Assembly (NCBI GenBank): GCA_958295665.1
Contig: OY282558.1
Coordinates: forward strand, 133,538,701 to 133,602,700
Length of the DNA stretch: 64,000 nt
Reading direction: 5' to 3'
Origin: Tipula vernalis
Lineage: Eukaryota > Arthropoda > Insecta > Diptera > Tipulidae
A program made the translations under genes and the position numbers. Below the pieces are notes generated by a model. That model was given only the letters and a program-made list of their open reading frames with translations. It made no database searches and had not been told where the DNA came from. How positions within the stretch are numbered: position 1 is the stretch's first letter; every line of letters begins with the position of its first letter. Positions 22,899 to 34,400 of this stretch are shown in pieces.

Positions 22899-25241
22899 TC
22901 ATTCCGTTGGACGCACTAGATAGCTTTGAATTTCATCATCAAAATTAATAATTTCCCATTTGTTACATAGTAGGACTATGTTTAGATTATTTTGCTTAGC
23001 TATACAATCAATTTCAAATAAATTTAGAATTTCTGATAAGATAGTCAAAAAATATCCTTTTTTATACAGGATGCCATTCCAAGAACACGACCTTAATAAT
23101 TGCATGTCCGCCGAAATTACAATAAATTCTGATGGTATTGAATCTGTATGTAATATTTCGTAAGCCAATGGGTCTTCAAAAAAACTTTGGTTAATGAGCA
23201 TATAAGAAAACTGCAAACTCATTTTAATTCCAATAGATAGAGCGATATTCCTTCTTGACATTGTGGCATAAGCATACGATTTTAAAATCTTGTGTTTTGC
23301 TTCAAAACGCATACACCATAGTGGTTTTATAGGCCCATTACACCGTATTGCGTTAGGGTAATGAATCAAAAAATGAAATTTCGGTTTAAGAGTCTCACCG
23401 AATAAACTTGTGTACTGTGAGTTATGTTCAAATATTATTTTTTCAAGAATTTGAATTTCAGTTTCTTTAAATGAGGGTTTCAATATCATATCTACAAGTT
23501 TTACTAAAGTAATTAGAAACTTTCCCACTTGGTCATTATGAGGAATCATATCCATTAACATTAGTGGTAAGAAATGAATGAAAGTCATCATCTCTCTAGC
23601 AGTCATTTTTATGGTATTGCTTTTTAGATGTGCTAAAGAAATTTCTTGTGATATGTTGCCTATTTCAGTAGGGCCGTAGTTAAACATTTGCTTTCTATAA
23701 TTTAACATAGCAATTGTAAAACATTTTTTTTCAATAATGAAGTACGATAATATTTTGCAGACATCATATTTAGCAACTCCCTTAAAAACATCATGCATAA
23801 TGTCAAACACAACATTGTCACAAACATGAAAGTTATTTAAAGTGTTAAAAACACAAGTTTCTACAATGCCTGTTCTCGATGAATCATTTAATAGTAAGTC
23901 GATTTCATAGTTTTCAAAATTTCGTAAGTAAGATGAATATTCAACTAAATCAGTTTGTATGTGATCTTTACGTCGTTTACACCTTCTACAGCAGTAATTG
24001 GCTGAAAATGAGCTGGTAAACCCTAAAATTTTGTTTAGTCCCAAATTATCTCCAGTAATTGCCGCGAGTACAATATATACTTTAATGTTATTTTCTCCTT
24101 GACGTATTTCGATACCTTGTGTTTCTAATTCTTTCATTTGTCTTACAAGATCAACCAAGGCCACAGCGTTACCACAACTGTCAACATCACAACTTTTAAA
24201 AAGAGCAGCTAAAAATATATTGTTCAATCTCGATTTTTCGTGATCAGGGATAACTGGAAAATTGTAATAACATCCTAATATTTTGTGTGTACCAGCATGT
24301 GATCCAAGGGGATTATTCACCTCAAAGTCGTTAAAATATAACACATAAGGTAGAACAACTTTGTTTCGATAGTTTTTTATCTTATTTTTCCAAATTTGTC
24401 CATTTATTATGTTGCCGTAATAATCTAATTTCAATAGATTTTGGTAATTTTTCATAGTTAAATCAAAAATATTTTCTGTCTCAAAATATTTTTTTATTTG
24501 AAATGTTATCGGAAAAATCACTGCTTTATAATTTTTTTCATCTAGCTTAGGAACACCATTTGATATAGTTTCAGAAACTTCGTTATTTATTGTTATACAT
24601 TTCGGAGGTCTATAAACATCAAGTTCATACAAGGTTTTGAAAAGTTTATGTTCCGTGTCAAACTTTTTAAATGGGTTTTCGGTCAAGGTGGCACCTTTCA
24701 TTACTCCACTGTACGTAAAGCCATCATCCACATCCAAATCGCGAAGATACTCTTTTAAATTAAGAAAAATAGGTGAAACGATAAATTCTTGTACCTTAGT
24801 TTGGATATATAACACATTTTTTCGGGTAAAATTGATATTATTATGTAGGCTTAACGTAAACTTCAAACAACTCTGAGTCAAATCGATTTTTTCAGGGATT
24901 TGCACTATTTTCTGAACATTTGGCTCACATTCACTTCTATCAGCACTCAACTCACAATTAACCATTTTTAAATTTTCCGCCAAATTTGTTTGAAATGGAA
25001 CTGTGTCTTCTGCAATATTTCCAAGGTTTAACGTATAGTTCAAATTAGTTGTTCCTGATATAGCATGTTTTCTTTTCATATGACGCGTGAATACATATAC
25101 AGAATTAAATGATTGAACACAATTATTTAAAGTACAATAATAAAGACTATTTTCAGTTAAACCGTGAGCCAACTTTAAATGTTTAATATAGTTGTCTAAA
25201 CCGAAAAACCGAACACTGCACTTAAAACAATTTAACACCAT
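22899..25241 (-). CDS. CACTA (tnp2-like) transposase with C2H2 fingers, 780 codons
   Basis: ATG at 25241, one open frame of 780 codons. Residues 5-26 and 36-59 form two C2H2-type zinc fingers (CFKC...HLKLAH; CTLNNC...HMKRKH). The tnp2-like body shows LYFNDFEVNNPLGSHAG (about 302-318), ITGDNLGLN (395-403), the cysteine cluster CCRRCKRRKDH (417-427), NVVFDIMHDVFKG (476-488) and FHFLIHYP...LWCMRFEAKH (622-650). These acidic residues (D305, D398, D480/D484, E647) are candidates for catalysis. The enzyme would cut at the CACTC ends. Its last two residues and TGA stop come from the inserted foldback-like element; the original tail lies at 20154-20047. Loss of 35 residues may or may not abolish activity. 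Confidence 0.85.
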   Translation of the reverse strand: MVLNCFKCSVRFFGLDNYIKHLKLAHGLTENSLYYCTLNNCVQSFNSVYVFTRHMKRKHAISGTTNLNYTLNLGNIAEDTVPFQTNLAENLKMVNCELSADRSECEPNVQKIVQIPEKIDLTQSCLKFTLSLHNNINFTRKNVLYIQTKVQEFIVSPIFLNLKEYLRDLDVDDGFTYSGVMKGATLTENPFKKFDTEHKLFKTLYELDVYRPPKCITINNEVSETISNGVPKLDEKNYKAVIFPITFQIKKYFETENIFDLTMKNYQNLLKLDYYGNIINGQIWKNKIKNYRNKVVLPYVLYFNDFEVNNPLGSHAGTHKILGCYYNFPVIPDHEKSRLNNIFLAALFKSCDVDSCGNAVALVDLVRQMKELETQGIEIRQGENNIKVYIVLAAITGDNLGLNKILGFTSSFSANYCCRRCKRRKDHIQTDLVEYSSYLRNFENYEIDLLLNDSSRTGIVETCVFNTLNNFHVCDNVVFDIMHDVFKGVAKYDVCKILSYFIIEKKCFTIAMLNYRKQMFNYGPTEIGNISQEISLAHLKSNTIKMTAREMMTFIHFLPLMLMDMIPHNDQVGKFLITLVKLVDMILKPSFKETEIQILEKIIFEHNSQYTSLFGETLKPKFHFLIHYPNAIRCNGPIKPLWCMRFEAKHKILKSYAYATMSRRNIALSIGIKMSLQFSYMLINQSFFEDPLAYEILHTDSIPSEFIVISADMQLLRSCSWNGILYKKGYFLTILSEILNLFEIDCIAKQNNLNIVLLCNKWEIINFDDEIQSYLVRPTE

Positions 25242-25612
25242 TTTAGTGAACTGTTTGTTAAACGTACATGCAAAATCTATTTTGACGTTTAGCTGACAAA
25301 CGGAATTGATAATAATGTAGAATTAAAACGAAGAATTTTGGTTTTCATAGCAATTGTTTCTATTTTTACAACACTGTTTTGAATTTGATTATATTGAGAA
25401 TCGTAGTTATAAAATTAAAAACTTCTTTTGTTGAATGTACCAAATACAGTATTAAAGTTTTATACTTAAAATCTACTAAATCGATGTGGTTAAATTGAAA
25501 TATAGTTTTTGGGATTCCTTTATCAATTCAACTTCAAAAAGTTTTTATTCAATTTTATTAGTAGATTTTCTTTATAAAATTCATCACACTGTTATTAAAA
25601 ATTTATAACAAT

Positions 25613-25627
25613 AATTTTTTTTGAGTG
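25613..25627 (-). repeat. Right terminal inverted repeat of the CACTA element
   Basis: Reads CACTCAAAAAAAATT inward on the minus strand, 15/15 identical to the left end, followed by TA at 25628-25629. Confidence 0.85.
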
Positions 25628-25874
25628 TAATTCACTTAATTCCAAACTCTATAATCTACATACTTATTTACATATTTCCTTAATATTAAGATTTTATAAA
25701 ATTCTGATCTTAATAAATTATATTCATCTATTTATTTATTTAATTATGTAATGACATTTGTTTTATTTATTTATTTTTTTTTTAATTTTACTCATTAAAA
25801 TTCATTCTTGCTTCTGTGCGTATAAAAAAAAAATATTCAAGTACATATTAACGTGACAGTATTAATCCAAAGGT

Positions 25875-26743
25875 AGCTTAAAAATCTTAGATATACTTCG
25901 CTTTAAATTGCCTGACTTTGTCTGAACAATAACAATTCGAATTTTATTATCAGATCCAGAGAAAGTTTCTACAATTCCCTTACCCATTAACCACTTATTG
26001 GTTGGCAAATTTTTATATTAACTACCATAACAATATCGTCAACCTTAATATTGGATTGTTCCGATTTCCACTTATTCCTTTGTTGTAAATTATGAAGATA
26101 TTCCCTTGATAATCTCTTTCAAAATGACTGTGTAAGTTTTGGAAGGCTTTTAAAGTAATCTAACCGGTTATCCGGGATTTCTAGGTATGAAGGTTCAACA
26201 TTTGATGGCGGATTTCCATAAGCCACCAAAGTTGGGAGACCTTGGCGGGATGAATTTTTATTCTATTTCGACGACATCGCAGTAATTTTTAATATCAGCG
26301 AAAGTTAATTCATTATGAAACAAGTCATGTAACATTTTTAATTCGTTACTGCAACCAACAAAATTAGTAGCATTATCTGACCAAATTGTTTTACATTTCC
26401 CGCGTCGAAAAATAAAACGATTTAAACATGCTAAAAACGATTGTGATGTAAGATCTGACACTATTTTTGAATAAATTGCTTTCGTAATAAAGCACACAAA
26501 GCATGTAACATATGCCTTATAAGTAGGAGGTCCACACAAATCCACTCCTAAAACATTAAACGGTGGAGCAGGAGTTGTTCTTTCTGCGGGCAACGATCCC
26601 ATAAGTTGGGTTTGCATTTTTGGATTAGCCTTTGGATTTTTTCTATAAATTGGCCAATATTTTTGACGAACTAGTGACAAAAGTAATTGAGGAGGAACAT
26701 GGATATTTCTCACATGTTCCTTTCGAAATATCATTTCTGTCAA
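25875..26743 (-). pseudogene. BEL/Pao integrase and C-terminal tail (copy 3)
   Basis: The frame 26743-26258 carries the end of the zinc-binding part (LVRQKYWPIYRK) and the catalytic core with FNVLGVDLCGP and WSDNATNFVG, two of the three DDE-type acidic residues. A stop at 26258 cuts the core. Further down, broken frames still encode MGKGIVETFSGSDNKIRIV and KSGNLKRSISKIFKLPL, the ending found in BEL polyproteins (DUF5641-like). The zinc-binding histidines lie just upstream in shifted frames (about 26744-26830). Confidence 0.8.
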
Positions 26744-27202
26744 ATGATGTTTAGCTGGTAGTCAAATTTGATGTTTGGTGTTGTAACTAACAGATGTATT
26801 TTTTAATCTACCCCCTACTCGAAGAATATTATTATTATCTAGAAATGGATTCAAGCTTAATAATTTACTATTCGGCCTTAATTGATTTTTATGAAGTAAT
26901 TGTTTTATGTCCGCAGAAAATACCTGCTGAACACTTTTTATTATGATAGTTAAAGATTCAGTAAGTTCTACCGACGATAGTTCTACACTGCGATATAAGT
27001 TTTCTTTAGATCGTGTTTTATAAATTCATCTACAGTATGCTATTACGCGAACAAGTGTATTGAAGCTGGAATATTTTTCAATAACTTGACTAAAATCGTG
27101 TGCAATCAAGGATACCATATACATTTTTTCTAATTTTAGTTCAGAAACGTCAATATCAAATTCTTGAATAGATGTAATCTTCTTCCGATCAGTATCATCC
27201 TC

Positions 27203-28126
27203 CTATAATAAAAATGGTGGTTTCCACCATGCATCTAAATTGTTTAAATCTGATGATAATACGCCTCTTGATACAAGATCCGCGGAATTATTTAATGAAT
27301 TTACATGGTTCCAAACATAATTATTAGTGAGTTCTTGAATTTCATTCACCCTGTTAGCGATAAATGTTTTTAGTTTATGAGGCAAATTCTCTATCCACGC
27401 TAATGTAAACCTTTTGAATGTCAGTTTCAAGTGCTACACCTTAATAATTAATCGCGCCAAAAGTAATGCTGCATAGAGTTCTAGCCGAGGAAGAGATAAT
27501 GTTTTCAAAGCGGCAACTCGAGACTTACTACATAATAATTGCACTGAAATATTACCAGTGGGATTGATACTTTTCATATAGACGCATACACTATATGCGA
27601 CTTTGCATGCATCTGCAAATCCATGAAGTTCCAATTTTAAATTAGTTTGTGCTATACCTACAACGATTGTATTTAATTTTCTTAATTTCCCCTAAAGTTG
27701 ATCTGAATAGTTCCTATTTCGATGACAATTGTAAAGGTAAGGATTCGTCCCATCCTAACCTTTCTTACCATATGTCACCGTTGTTAAGTGATATGTTTCT
27801 ATTTTATCGTTTGGATTAAATCTCCAGAGAATGGATTGCAATGGTACTTGGTCTGAAGCTATATTGATTTGTCTATACATTTTGCAAATGTCAGCAGTAA
27901 TTATTTAAGTATATTTCCTAAATCGCAAAATAATATCAAATATATTTTGTTGGATTGTAGGCCCGATTCGAAGAGCATCATTTAATGAGATGTTGGTTGA
28001 AGACTTGGCTGACGCGTCAAATATGACGTGCAATTTTGTAGTGGAACTCGAGGGTTTTATAATTGCATGATGTTGCAAGAAATATGAACAATATTTGGTT
28101 TCATTCCATTCGAAAGCTAATCTCAT
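27203..28126 (-). pseudogene. BEL/Pao reverse transcriptase and RNase H pieces (copy 3)
   Basis: Three open pieces: 28126-27905, RT entry (HHAIIKPSSSTTKLHVIFDAS, GPTIQQNIFDI); 27634-27434, the RNase H start (ELHGFADACKVAYSVCVY, LPRLELYAALLLARL); and 27430-27203, its end (NNSADLVSRGVLSSDL, WWKPPFLL). Much of the RT palm between 27904 and 27640 is missing or unreadable, so an internal deletion is likely. The pieces stay in correct order and strand. Confidence 0.8.
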
Positions 28127-28249
28127 ATGTCCTAATTCAATATATTATTTAATGAAATTCGAATATTCTTCTTTAAACGAAGGATTAGCCAAAAACTTAT
28201 TTTCGAGGTATTTGAATCGTTTCAGAGGGATTTTATCTTTTCATTACCA

Positions 28250-29164
28250 TTATATTACCGTATACCTCCCTTTCGAATCTCGACTAACAGTATCTTTAAA
28301 ATGTATCTCACATAATTGCTCTTCATTCGAAAGAAACTGGCGAGGAGAATATGATTCTAATTCCCAAAAATGTTGAATTAGTTCTTCTAATGGAGGTGTC
28401 GATGAACAAAAATTATATCTAGAGCAATTATTTTGTTGGCATTGGCCACTAACGATGTACCGGAATACGGTTTCTTGGAACGTTGGAGAATTATCATCGA
28501 ATTTATGCTTATTTTTTAAAAAGATATCTAAAAATAATTCAACTCCAATTATCATGTCGGGCTACTTTCATTGAATTTAGAATCTGCGAGAATTATATCT
28601 TTGGGTATATGCCAATTTTCCAAAGTGAATGATTGAGAAGGGAGAGAATTACTAATTTTAGGAACTACTAAAAATTCTAATTCTACCTCAAAATTACTGT
28701 GACATGACTTAATTTTTGTATGAAGTCTTTCACATACATTCGTTGAATTTGAATTTAAATCAAATACATATCTGTATGCCTTTCATTTTTTGCACATCGA
28801 AATTATATTTTTCTATATAATCCTTAGAAATAAGGTTAGCATGGCTACCGGAATCTAACAAGCATCGGATTTCGTGGTATCCGTTATTATTTTTGATAAG
28901 AGCGACGGCTGTAGACAGAATAATCGACTTTGAATTGTTTATAAAATATTCATTAGATTCTGTAGGAAATGTTGTGAACTTATTAATCGGCGCGACATCT
29001 GAACTTGTCGATGGAGAATGATTAATGGCCGACGACTTTGAACTATTTGGCGTTTCATATGACGTAGTTTGGTTTTTGGTATAATGTAATAGTGTGTGAT
29101 GTTTTAAATTACAAAATCCACACCCATTATGATGACAATCTTTAACATTATGAGAGTAATTCAA
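28250..29164 (-). pseudogene. BEL/Pao protease and linker (copy 3)
   Basis: The frame 29164-28760 contains a knuckle-like CGFCNLKHHTLLH, a serine/asparagine-rich spacer and an intact protease turn CLLDSGSHANLIS. The frame then breaks. 28555-28250 continues with the linker (EELIQHFWELESYSP, EEQLCEIHFKDTV) that precedes RT in BEL polyproteins. Confidence 0.75.
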
Positions 29165-29700
29165 ACAGTTGGTGCATATTTAAATTTTTTAATACTGAGA
29201 ATCTATCCGAAATTGAACGTTTTAAAAATTGAGGGCAGATAGTTAGTGAAAAATGTGGACCTTTACATAAAGGACAACTACGTTGTTAATTAGAGTGTCT
29301 GACAATCAGATAATATCTGATTGTTATCAGTACTAACAAATGTGTTTGAAGTTGATGATTTCAATCGTTCGTTATATGGTGCTTTAACTGGTTTCTGAGA
29401 ACCTAATGACTCTAAGACTCTGCACCGGATTTCTAAATAATTTAATTGAGAATTCTATTTAGGCAGTTCATTGGCTTTTAACTGTTCTTCCCAATCCTTG
29501 CGTAAGGAATAATCTAATTTTTTCCATACCAAGTTAATTAGCATTTGTTCTGCTAACCCATCAACTTTTGATCACACGCTTCTAATGAAGAAGTATATGA
29601 GACCGCTTGATTTATGATTTCCCTAAAATTTTTTGCGTTATTATTGGATACTGTTTTTAAGTTAAAGAGATTTATAATTTGGTTTTCCAAATTTTAATTA
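29165..29700 (-). pseudogene. BEL/Pao gag remnant (copy 3)
   Basis: Short broken minus-strand frames preserve the zinc-knuckle part (CPLCKGPHFSLTICPQF) and a gag-like segment (KNFREIINQAVSYTSSLEAC). No long frame survives. Identification rests on its position ahead of the protease and on the cysteine/histidine spacing. Confidence 0.55.
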
Positions 29701-29800
29701 ATTTAATGATTTTAATGAAATCTTATTTAATCCAAAAATGTATATTTTAAAAAATGTGCATTTAAATTCGCATTTCGGACGCACCCATAGCTTATAAAAA

Positions 29801-30839
29801 GAAGTTCTAAAGTGCATTTAATTTTTATTTGAATCTATAGGCTCTTTTCAACTTGAAGAATTTGTGGCAGAACTATCAACAGAAGCGATAAGAGCGATAC
29901 AATTGGTTTGATCTGTAGCTACAAGGTTGGCAAAACCATTTTTCAATTTAACACAAATTCGCAAAATGCGACAATGCATTCGACAATGCTATACTAACCC
30001 AACGAATTAATCTAACCAAAACATAACTTAAAACATTTACGGTGAAAGGGGAACTATCAGTATGAGCGATACGATTAATATAATTCCGTTCATCTAAAAA
30101 CAAATTTTACCTTTACTTCAAAATTTAACTCACTCTTGTCGCATAAAAATAAACTTTAAAAGATGAGAGTCTTTACAGAAATAAAAATGAATGAGCAAGA
30201 ATGAGAGAGCGAGCAAAGTTAAACACGTAAACATTTTTTTTTCAATTTGTAATTTCTTCTGTGAGCTAACTTTTAAAGTAGCCCCAAATCACCTCTAACC
30301 TTATTTTGAAAATAATTCGATAAACAATCGCAAAATAATTCTTTCTATGTTAAATAACTTAGAGCTTTCAAAGGTGAGGCATTAGTTGGAAAAGTGGAAA
30401 TTAACCAAAGCTTTCTAACTTTCTCAGGTCATCAGAGGTCATCTATTGCCTATTATTCATCTATTCCCTTGTGTAACTTGTGTAATTTGTGACATGAAGC
30501 ATTTAAGTTTGCGACATCACAAAATTACGATTTTTAGTTTTTCATATGGATAATTAGGAGCTTTTGAGTTTTAATCAAGAAAACAATTTTGGCAAGATTA
30601 GAATGAGCTTTTTGGTACGGTCTTTAATTTAACGGAAGGCTGGTTTGTGTGGCCTTTCTTGCACTTATTCACAAATGTTTAGTCACGAGCAAATAACACA
30701 TTTTACGATTTTTCAAATTTTTCTCTGAAATTCTGAATTTTGTATGAATTATAGTTAATGTTAAACAGGTTTTAGAAGGCTCCGGGAATTCTAGTTAAAA
30801 CCATATGGAAAATCAAAATTTAACTGAGTTAAAATAGTT
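29801..30839. other. AT-rich stretch, nothing recognised
   Basis: No coding motif. GCGATACAATTGG and GAGCGATACGATT recur near 29890 and 30064, possibly an old local duplication. Confidence 0.4.
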
Positions 30840-33800
30840 TTAGAATGAAACGCCTTTTCAGAAGAAAGTTCAATCAAAAACTATAAAAGCATTCAAGTCT
30901 AAACTTTTTCCACGGGTATTCTTTTTCGATTTGTGACTGAAATGCCTTCGTAGAACTGTACATTGGTTCTGAGACACCAGTCAATAGCAGGTCGGTACAG
31001 AAAAAATTAGTTTCTGTCAAAACTCACACATTCAAAACATTTTTAGTCCAAAATGCCTTTTCAAAATGTAGTTTAATTAAAAAACTAAAAAGGGATTGAA
31101 GTCAAAATTTTTATGACTGAAATTCTTTTGGATTTTTCATAGAAATTCTTTTTGAAAAGTAGATTCAATCAAACAATTAAAAAGAAATCCAGGTAAAATG
31201 GTTGTAAAAGGCAAAAGCAATGTTATGGTTCGTCCAGATTATGGTTACGTCCGAAATGGCTTACACATATTCTGAAAAATGCAGATTTCCAGTCTAGTAA
31301 TAAAAATAATTCTCAATTCTCCAGAATATTTCAAAATTGAATCTTCCTTTTCCATAATTTCTGGAAAAGAAGGTAAGTAAACCTACCAAAAGATATTCCA
31401 GTCCAAAAATTTGTGACTGAAGTAACTTTCAAGAAGGTTATTCAGAGCCAATACACAAAAAGCATTGCAGCCAAACTGTTTTCTGACCGAAACACCTTTT
31501 TTTTGGACTGAAGTTAATACGGAGTTTTAGTCATAATTAGTCTTAGGATTTTTAGGTTCTAAAAAAACAAAAATATGTTCCTAAAATATGTAACTAAAAT
31601 TGCAAAATATGTTATTAAAATGAAAAATATGTGGTCAAATTTGAATTTTAAAAAGAAAACCAAAACTAGACCTTATATTAAGAGGATTTCAATTAACTTA
31701 TTAAGAAACAAGTATCAAGTTTTTGGATATAAAGTTAGATAAGCTAACATTCCCGAGTTACAAAGTGCTCGAGAAGTAGCCAAAAATAATTACACATCCA
31801 TACACTTAAAAATTAGGACTGGTCAGCGATACTTATTTACTTCAAAAGAACACCGTAACGGTTGAGACTAAAATATTCACGCTAATTAAGCAAGTTTTAA
31901 ATTAAGAAAAACTAAATAACGCTCATATTTTTGCTCAAACAAGATTATATTCAATTACAGTTAAGAATTCATATTCTTTTATAATCGTCCTCATACTAAA
32001 TACTTTTGTTGTTTTATTGAAATCATGTTTCGATAAAACCGATTGAAATCATGTTTCAAAATAATTTTATTGAAATCATGTTTCGAAATGCAATTTTTAC
32101 TAAGTTCAATTAAAATTTAGTTTGGAATATCAAACTTACACTTGTCGTATCATTTTAAAATGAAAACTGAAATTTAACTGTAAATTTTGTATTTTAAATT
32201 ATCACTCAATTGCTTCTTCAATTTTGTCAAATCGACTTTTGAACTAAGCATATAGGCTACAAATAGTTGTATTTAAAATATCATAAAATTCCAAAGTTGT
32301 GGAATTCAAAAACCACTTTTTCTCAGAATTTGGCCCTCACTAAACACCACATTTGGCTATAAATCTATTTTATAACTGTAACTTAATCTTTAATTTTTCT
32401 CTTGCCAGTCCAATTCGAAAAACAAACTCAACTTTTAAACTAAAAACTACATTACAGTTATGAAACACATTAAATACACAACTAAAGCTGAAGTTATATT
32501 CCAAATTTCTAATCAAGCACATTTAGACAAATCTAGGTTGGAATTTTTACTGAATTTGTAAACAAAATATCATAAAATTTCTAGGTTAATTGCAACAAAA
32601 TTTTGTATTAATTAAATTTTGAATTCAAACTCAATTTTTAAATAGTTTTTAATTAAATTGCATCCAAATTTTTGTTCAAACTCTCGATTGGATTTATATT
32701 GAATTTTTAGTCTAAAGCTCATGTATTTTTTTATATCAAATTGTAGGTAATTTTAACTTTATTGCTAATGTAAATTCCTACTAACGATTTTATTCAATTA
32801 TGGTTTAAAATTGATTTCTGATTTTCTAGTTGAACTGAAACATTTGTTGAAATCGTGTTTAGAATTTAAGCTGAGTCACATAAAGTGCATTAAATATTTT
32901 GCTAAAATTGTTTGCAAAATGTGTTTGTGAAATGCAATATCAAGAAGACAATTTGTACTATAAATTTCACTCAAACTCATTATATCGAGTTTAGAATTCA
33001 AGCTAATTTTCTCTTTTTAAAATTTGACCAATTTAGACTACATTTATGTTCAAAATTCCATTTATCATTTTGTTCAACTTCGAAAACAGTTTGGAACTAA
33101 ATTTCTGACTAAAAATCTTAATTTTTTTAAATTCATTTTGATTTTAAACTAACTTACTGATCTGAATATCACTTGCATATTAAAAGGGAAATTACAATCA
33201 TCAATTAGTAGAATACCTAAATATTTGTTTAAACTTTAAATTTCACTCAAGTTTTTACTGCAATTTAATTCAATGAGCGTGATCAAAATTACAATCAACA
33301 TTCAAGTACAGTTTGGAAGTTTAACTTAATTTCGGATTAAAATGTCACTCAAAGTTGTATTGAAATCCAGATGGCATTGTAATCTAATTTTGTTCTGGAT
33401 AGATCCAAGGATTTATTTGAATCCATTAAAATTATTTTCTTTTCCAGTCTAATTTTTTGATCCAATTCAAATTGGTTTCAAAATATATTGACTTATATAT
33501 CTATTCTTTGCTCCACCTAATTTGCTCTCATTTTTTTTGTTTTCTAATTGAAAACCCACTCAGTACCCACACATCTATTGTGCATTATAACTTAATTCTT
33601 ATATATAATTTATACCAAAGATTTTATTTGGTTTGGAATGCCAAAACCATTTTTTTAAATTTAAATTCCTAACTAAAATTTCCAAATAAATTTTTAACCC
33701 TTGTAACACAGTACAAGAATTTGTACTATGTATTTAAATTCCATGCAAAATGTAGTTTTATCTAACTTTCTATTTTAAATTTCACTCAAAATGTTGTTGG

Positions 33801-34400
33801 CGTCTTAGTTCGAAATGTAACTCAATCGAAATTGTATCTGTTTACTTTCAAACTGAAAATTTATAGTTTTAAAAACGGAGTTGTTTTTTTAAATTCACTC
33901 AATATTTAGTCAAGTCCTGGGTTGGAATTTTTATTCAATGATTGGAATTCAATCTCTATTTATAACTAAATTTCTGCTGAAACTACGATAAGCTCTTGAT
34001 TCAAATTAAACACAAGATGTTGTTCAACTCTATTCAATAACATTTGGGAATTCAAATTCTCTTTCCGATTTTGGCTCGAAATTCTGATTTTATATACGAT
34101 ATGTTGAAATTCACAAACGTACGTTGACTTTTCTCACGAAAATTGCACTAATTATTCTGCTTAAAATTTCATTTAGAATCATTATGTCCAATTCAGAATT
34201 GAAGCTAATTTTGTTACCCTTAGATTTCCCTCTAATTTTGGTCCAATTCATCTTGTTTTAACTGTAATTTGAAATCGATTTATAATCTACCAGTTTGGTC
34301 AAATAATGCAGATAGTAATTCACACTTAATATAATCAAATTTACATTCGACATTTCCCTTAATCATTAAATTAGATTTCAATTTTCATTAAATTAAACTC
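30840..34400. repeat. Long cryptic repeat tract (ACTCAA / AATTTCACTCAA phrases)
   Basis: About 3.5 kb of low-complexity DNA in which phrases such as AATTTCACTCAA (near 32957, 33237, 33776), AAATTCACTCAA (33892) and AATTCAA-AC recur without a fixed period. It has the look of a very old, strongly diverged tandem array, like the AACTCAACCC arrays in the later intron but more AT-rich. Short frames inside are not gene-like. Confidence 0.45.

Larger units (their letters stand above)
20161..22905. mobile_element. Foldback-like element with minisatellite arms
   Basis: The 2745-bp insertion is flanked by the 8-bp direct repeat GTTGGACG (20153-20160 and 22906-22913). Both ends read inward as GGAATG followed by TAC or TATC and then GGGCCGAAT minisatellite (14 units left, 16 right), a T run, and a non-repetitive arm. 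The arms (about 20161-21130 and 21942-22905) match closely in inverted orientation with several indels, the largest a ~60-bp extra stretch in the left arm near 20830. The ~0.8 kb centre holds a MITE, a lysine/arginine-rich frame and a GC-rich patch. No transposase is visible. It resembles Foldback/Galileo-type elements in build; the 8-bp duplication also fits P or hAT. Confidence 0.85.
16810..25627 (-). mobile_element. EnSpm/CACTA-like DNA transposon, 8.8 kb
   Basis: Both ends read CACTCAAAAAAAATT inward (16810-16824 and 25627-25613) and are flanked by TA on each side (16808-16809, 25628-25629), a 2-bp target duplication. Inside, both on the minus strand, lie a zinc-finger tnp2-like transposase (25241-22899, tail at 20154-20047) and a spliced accessory gene (19590-17446). 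This two-gene layout and the CAC-type ends fit EnSpm/CACTA. A foldback-like element of 2745 bp plus an 8-bp duplication is nested in the transposase gene; without it the element would be about 6.07 kb. Confidence 0.85.
25850..29800 (-). mobile_element. BEL/Pao LTR retrotransposon, copy 3
   Basis: Minus-strand order: gag remnants (about 29700-29165), knuckle and protease (29164-28556), linker (28555-28250), RT (28126-27640), RNase H (27634-27203), integrase (about 26900-26258) and a C-terminal tail (to about 25875). All domains are short open pieces separated by stops and frameshifts. LTRs were not identified; a possible primer-binding site starting TGGGTGCGTCC lies near 29798-29782 on the minus strand but is weak. 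A complete-length but dead copy of a family distinct from copies 1, 2 and 4. Confidence 0.8.

Noticed and set aside
22960..24876. Plus-strand frames opposite the CACTA transposase
   Set aside because: Shadows of the 780-codon minus-strand gene with no motif of their own.
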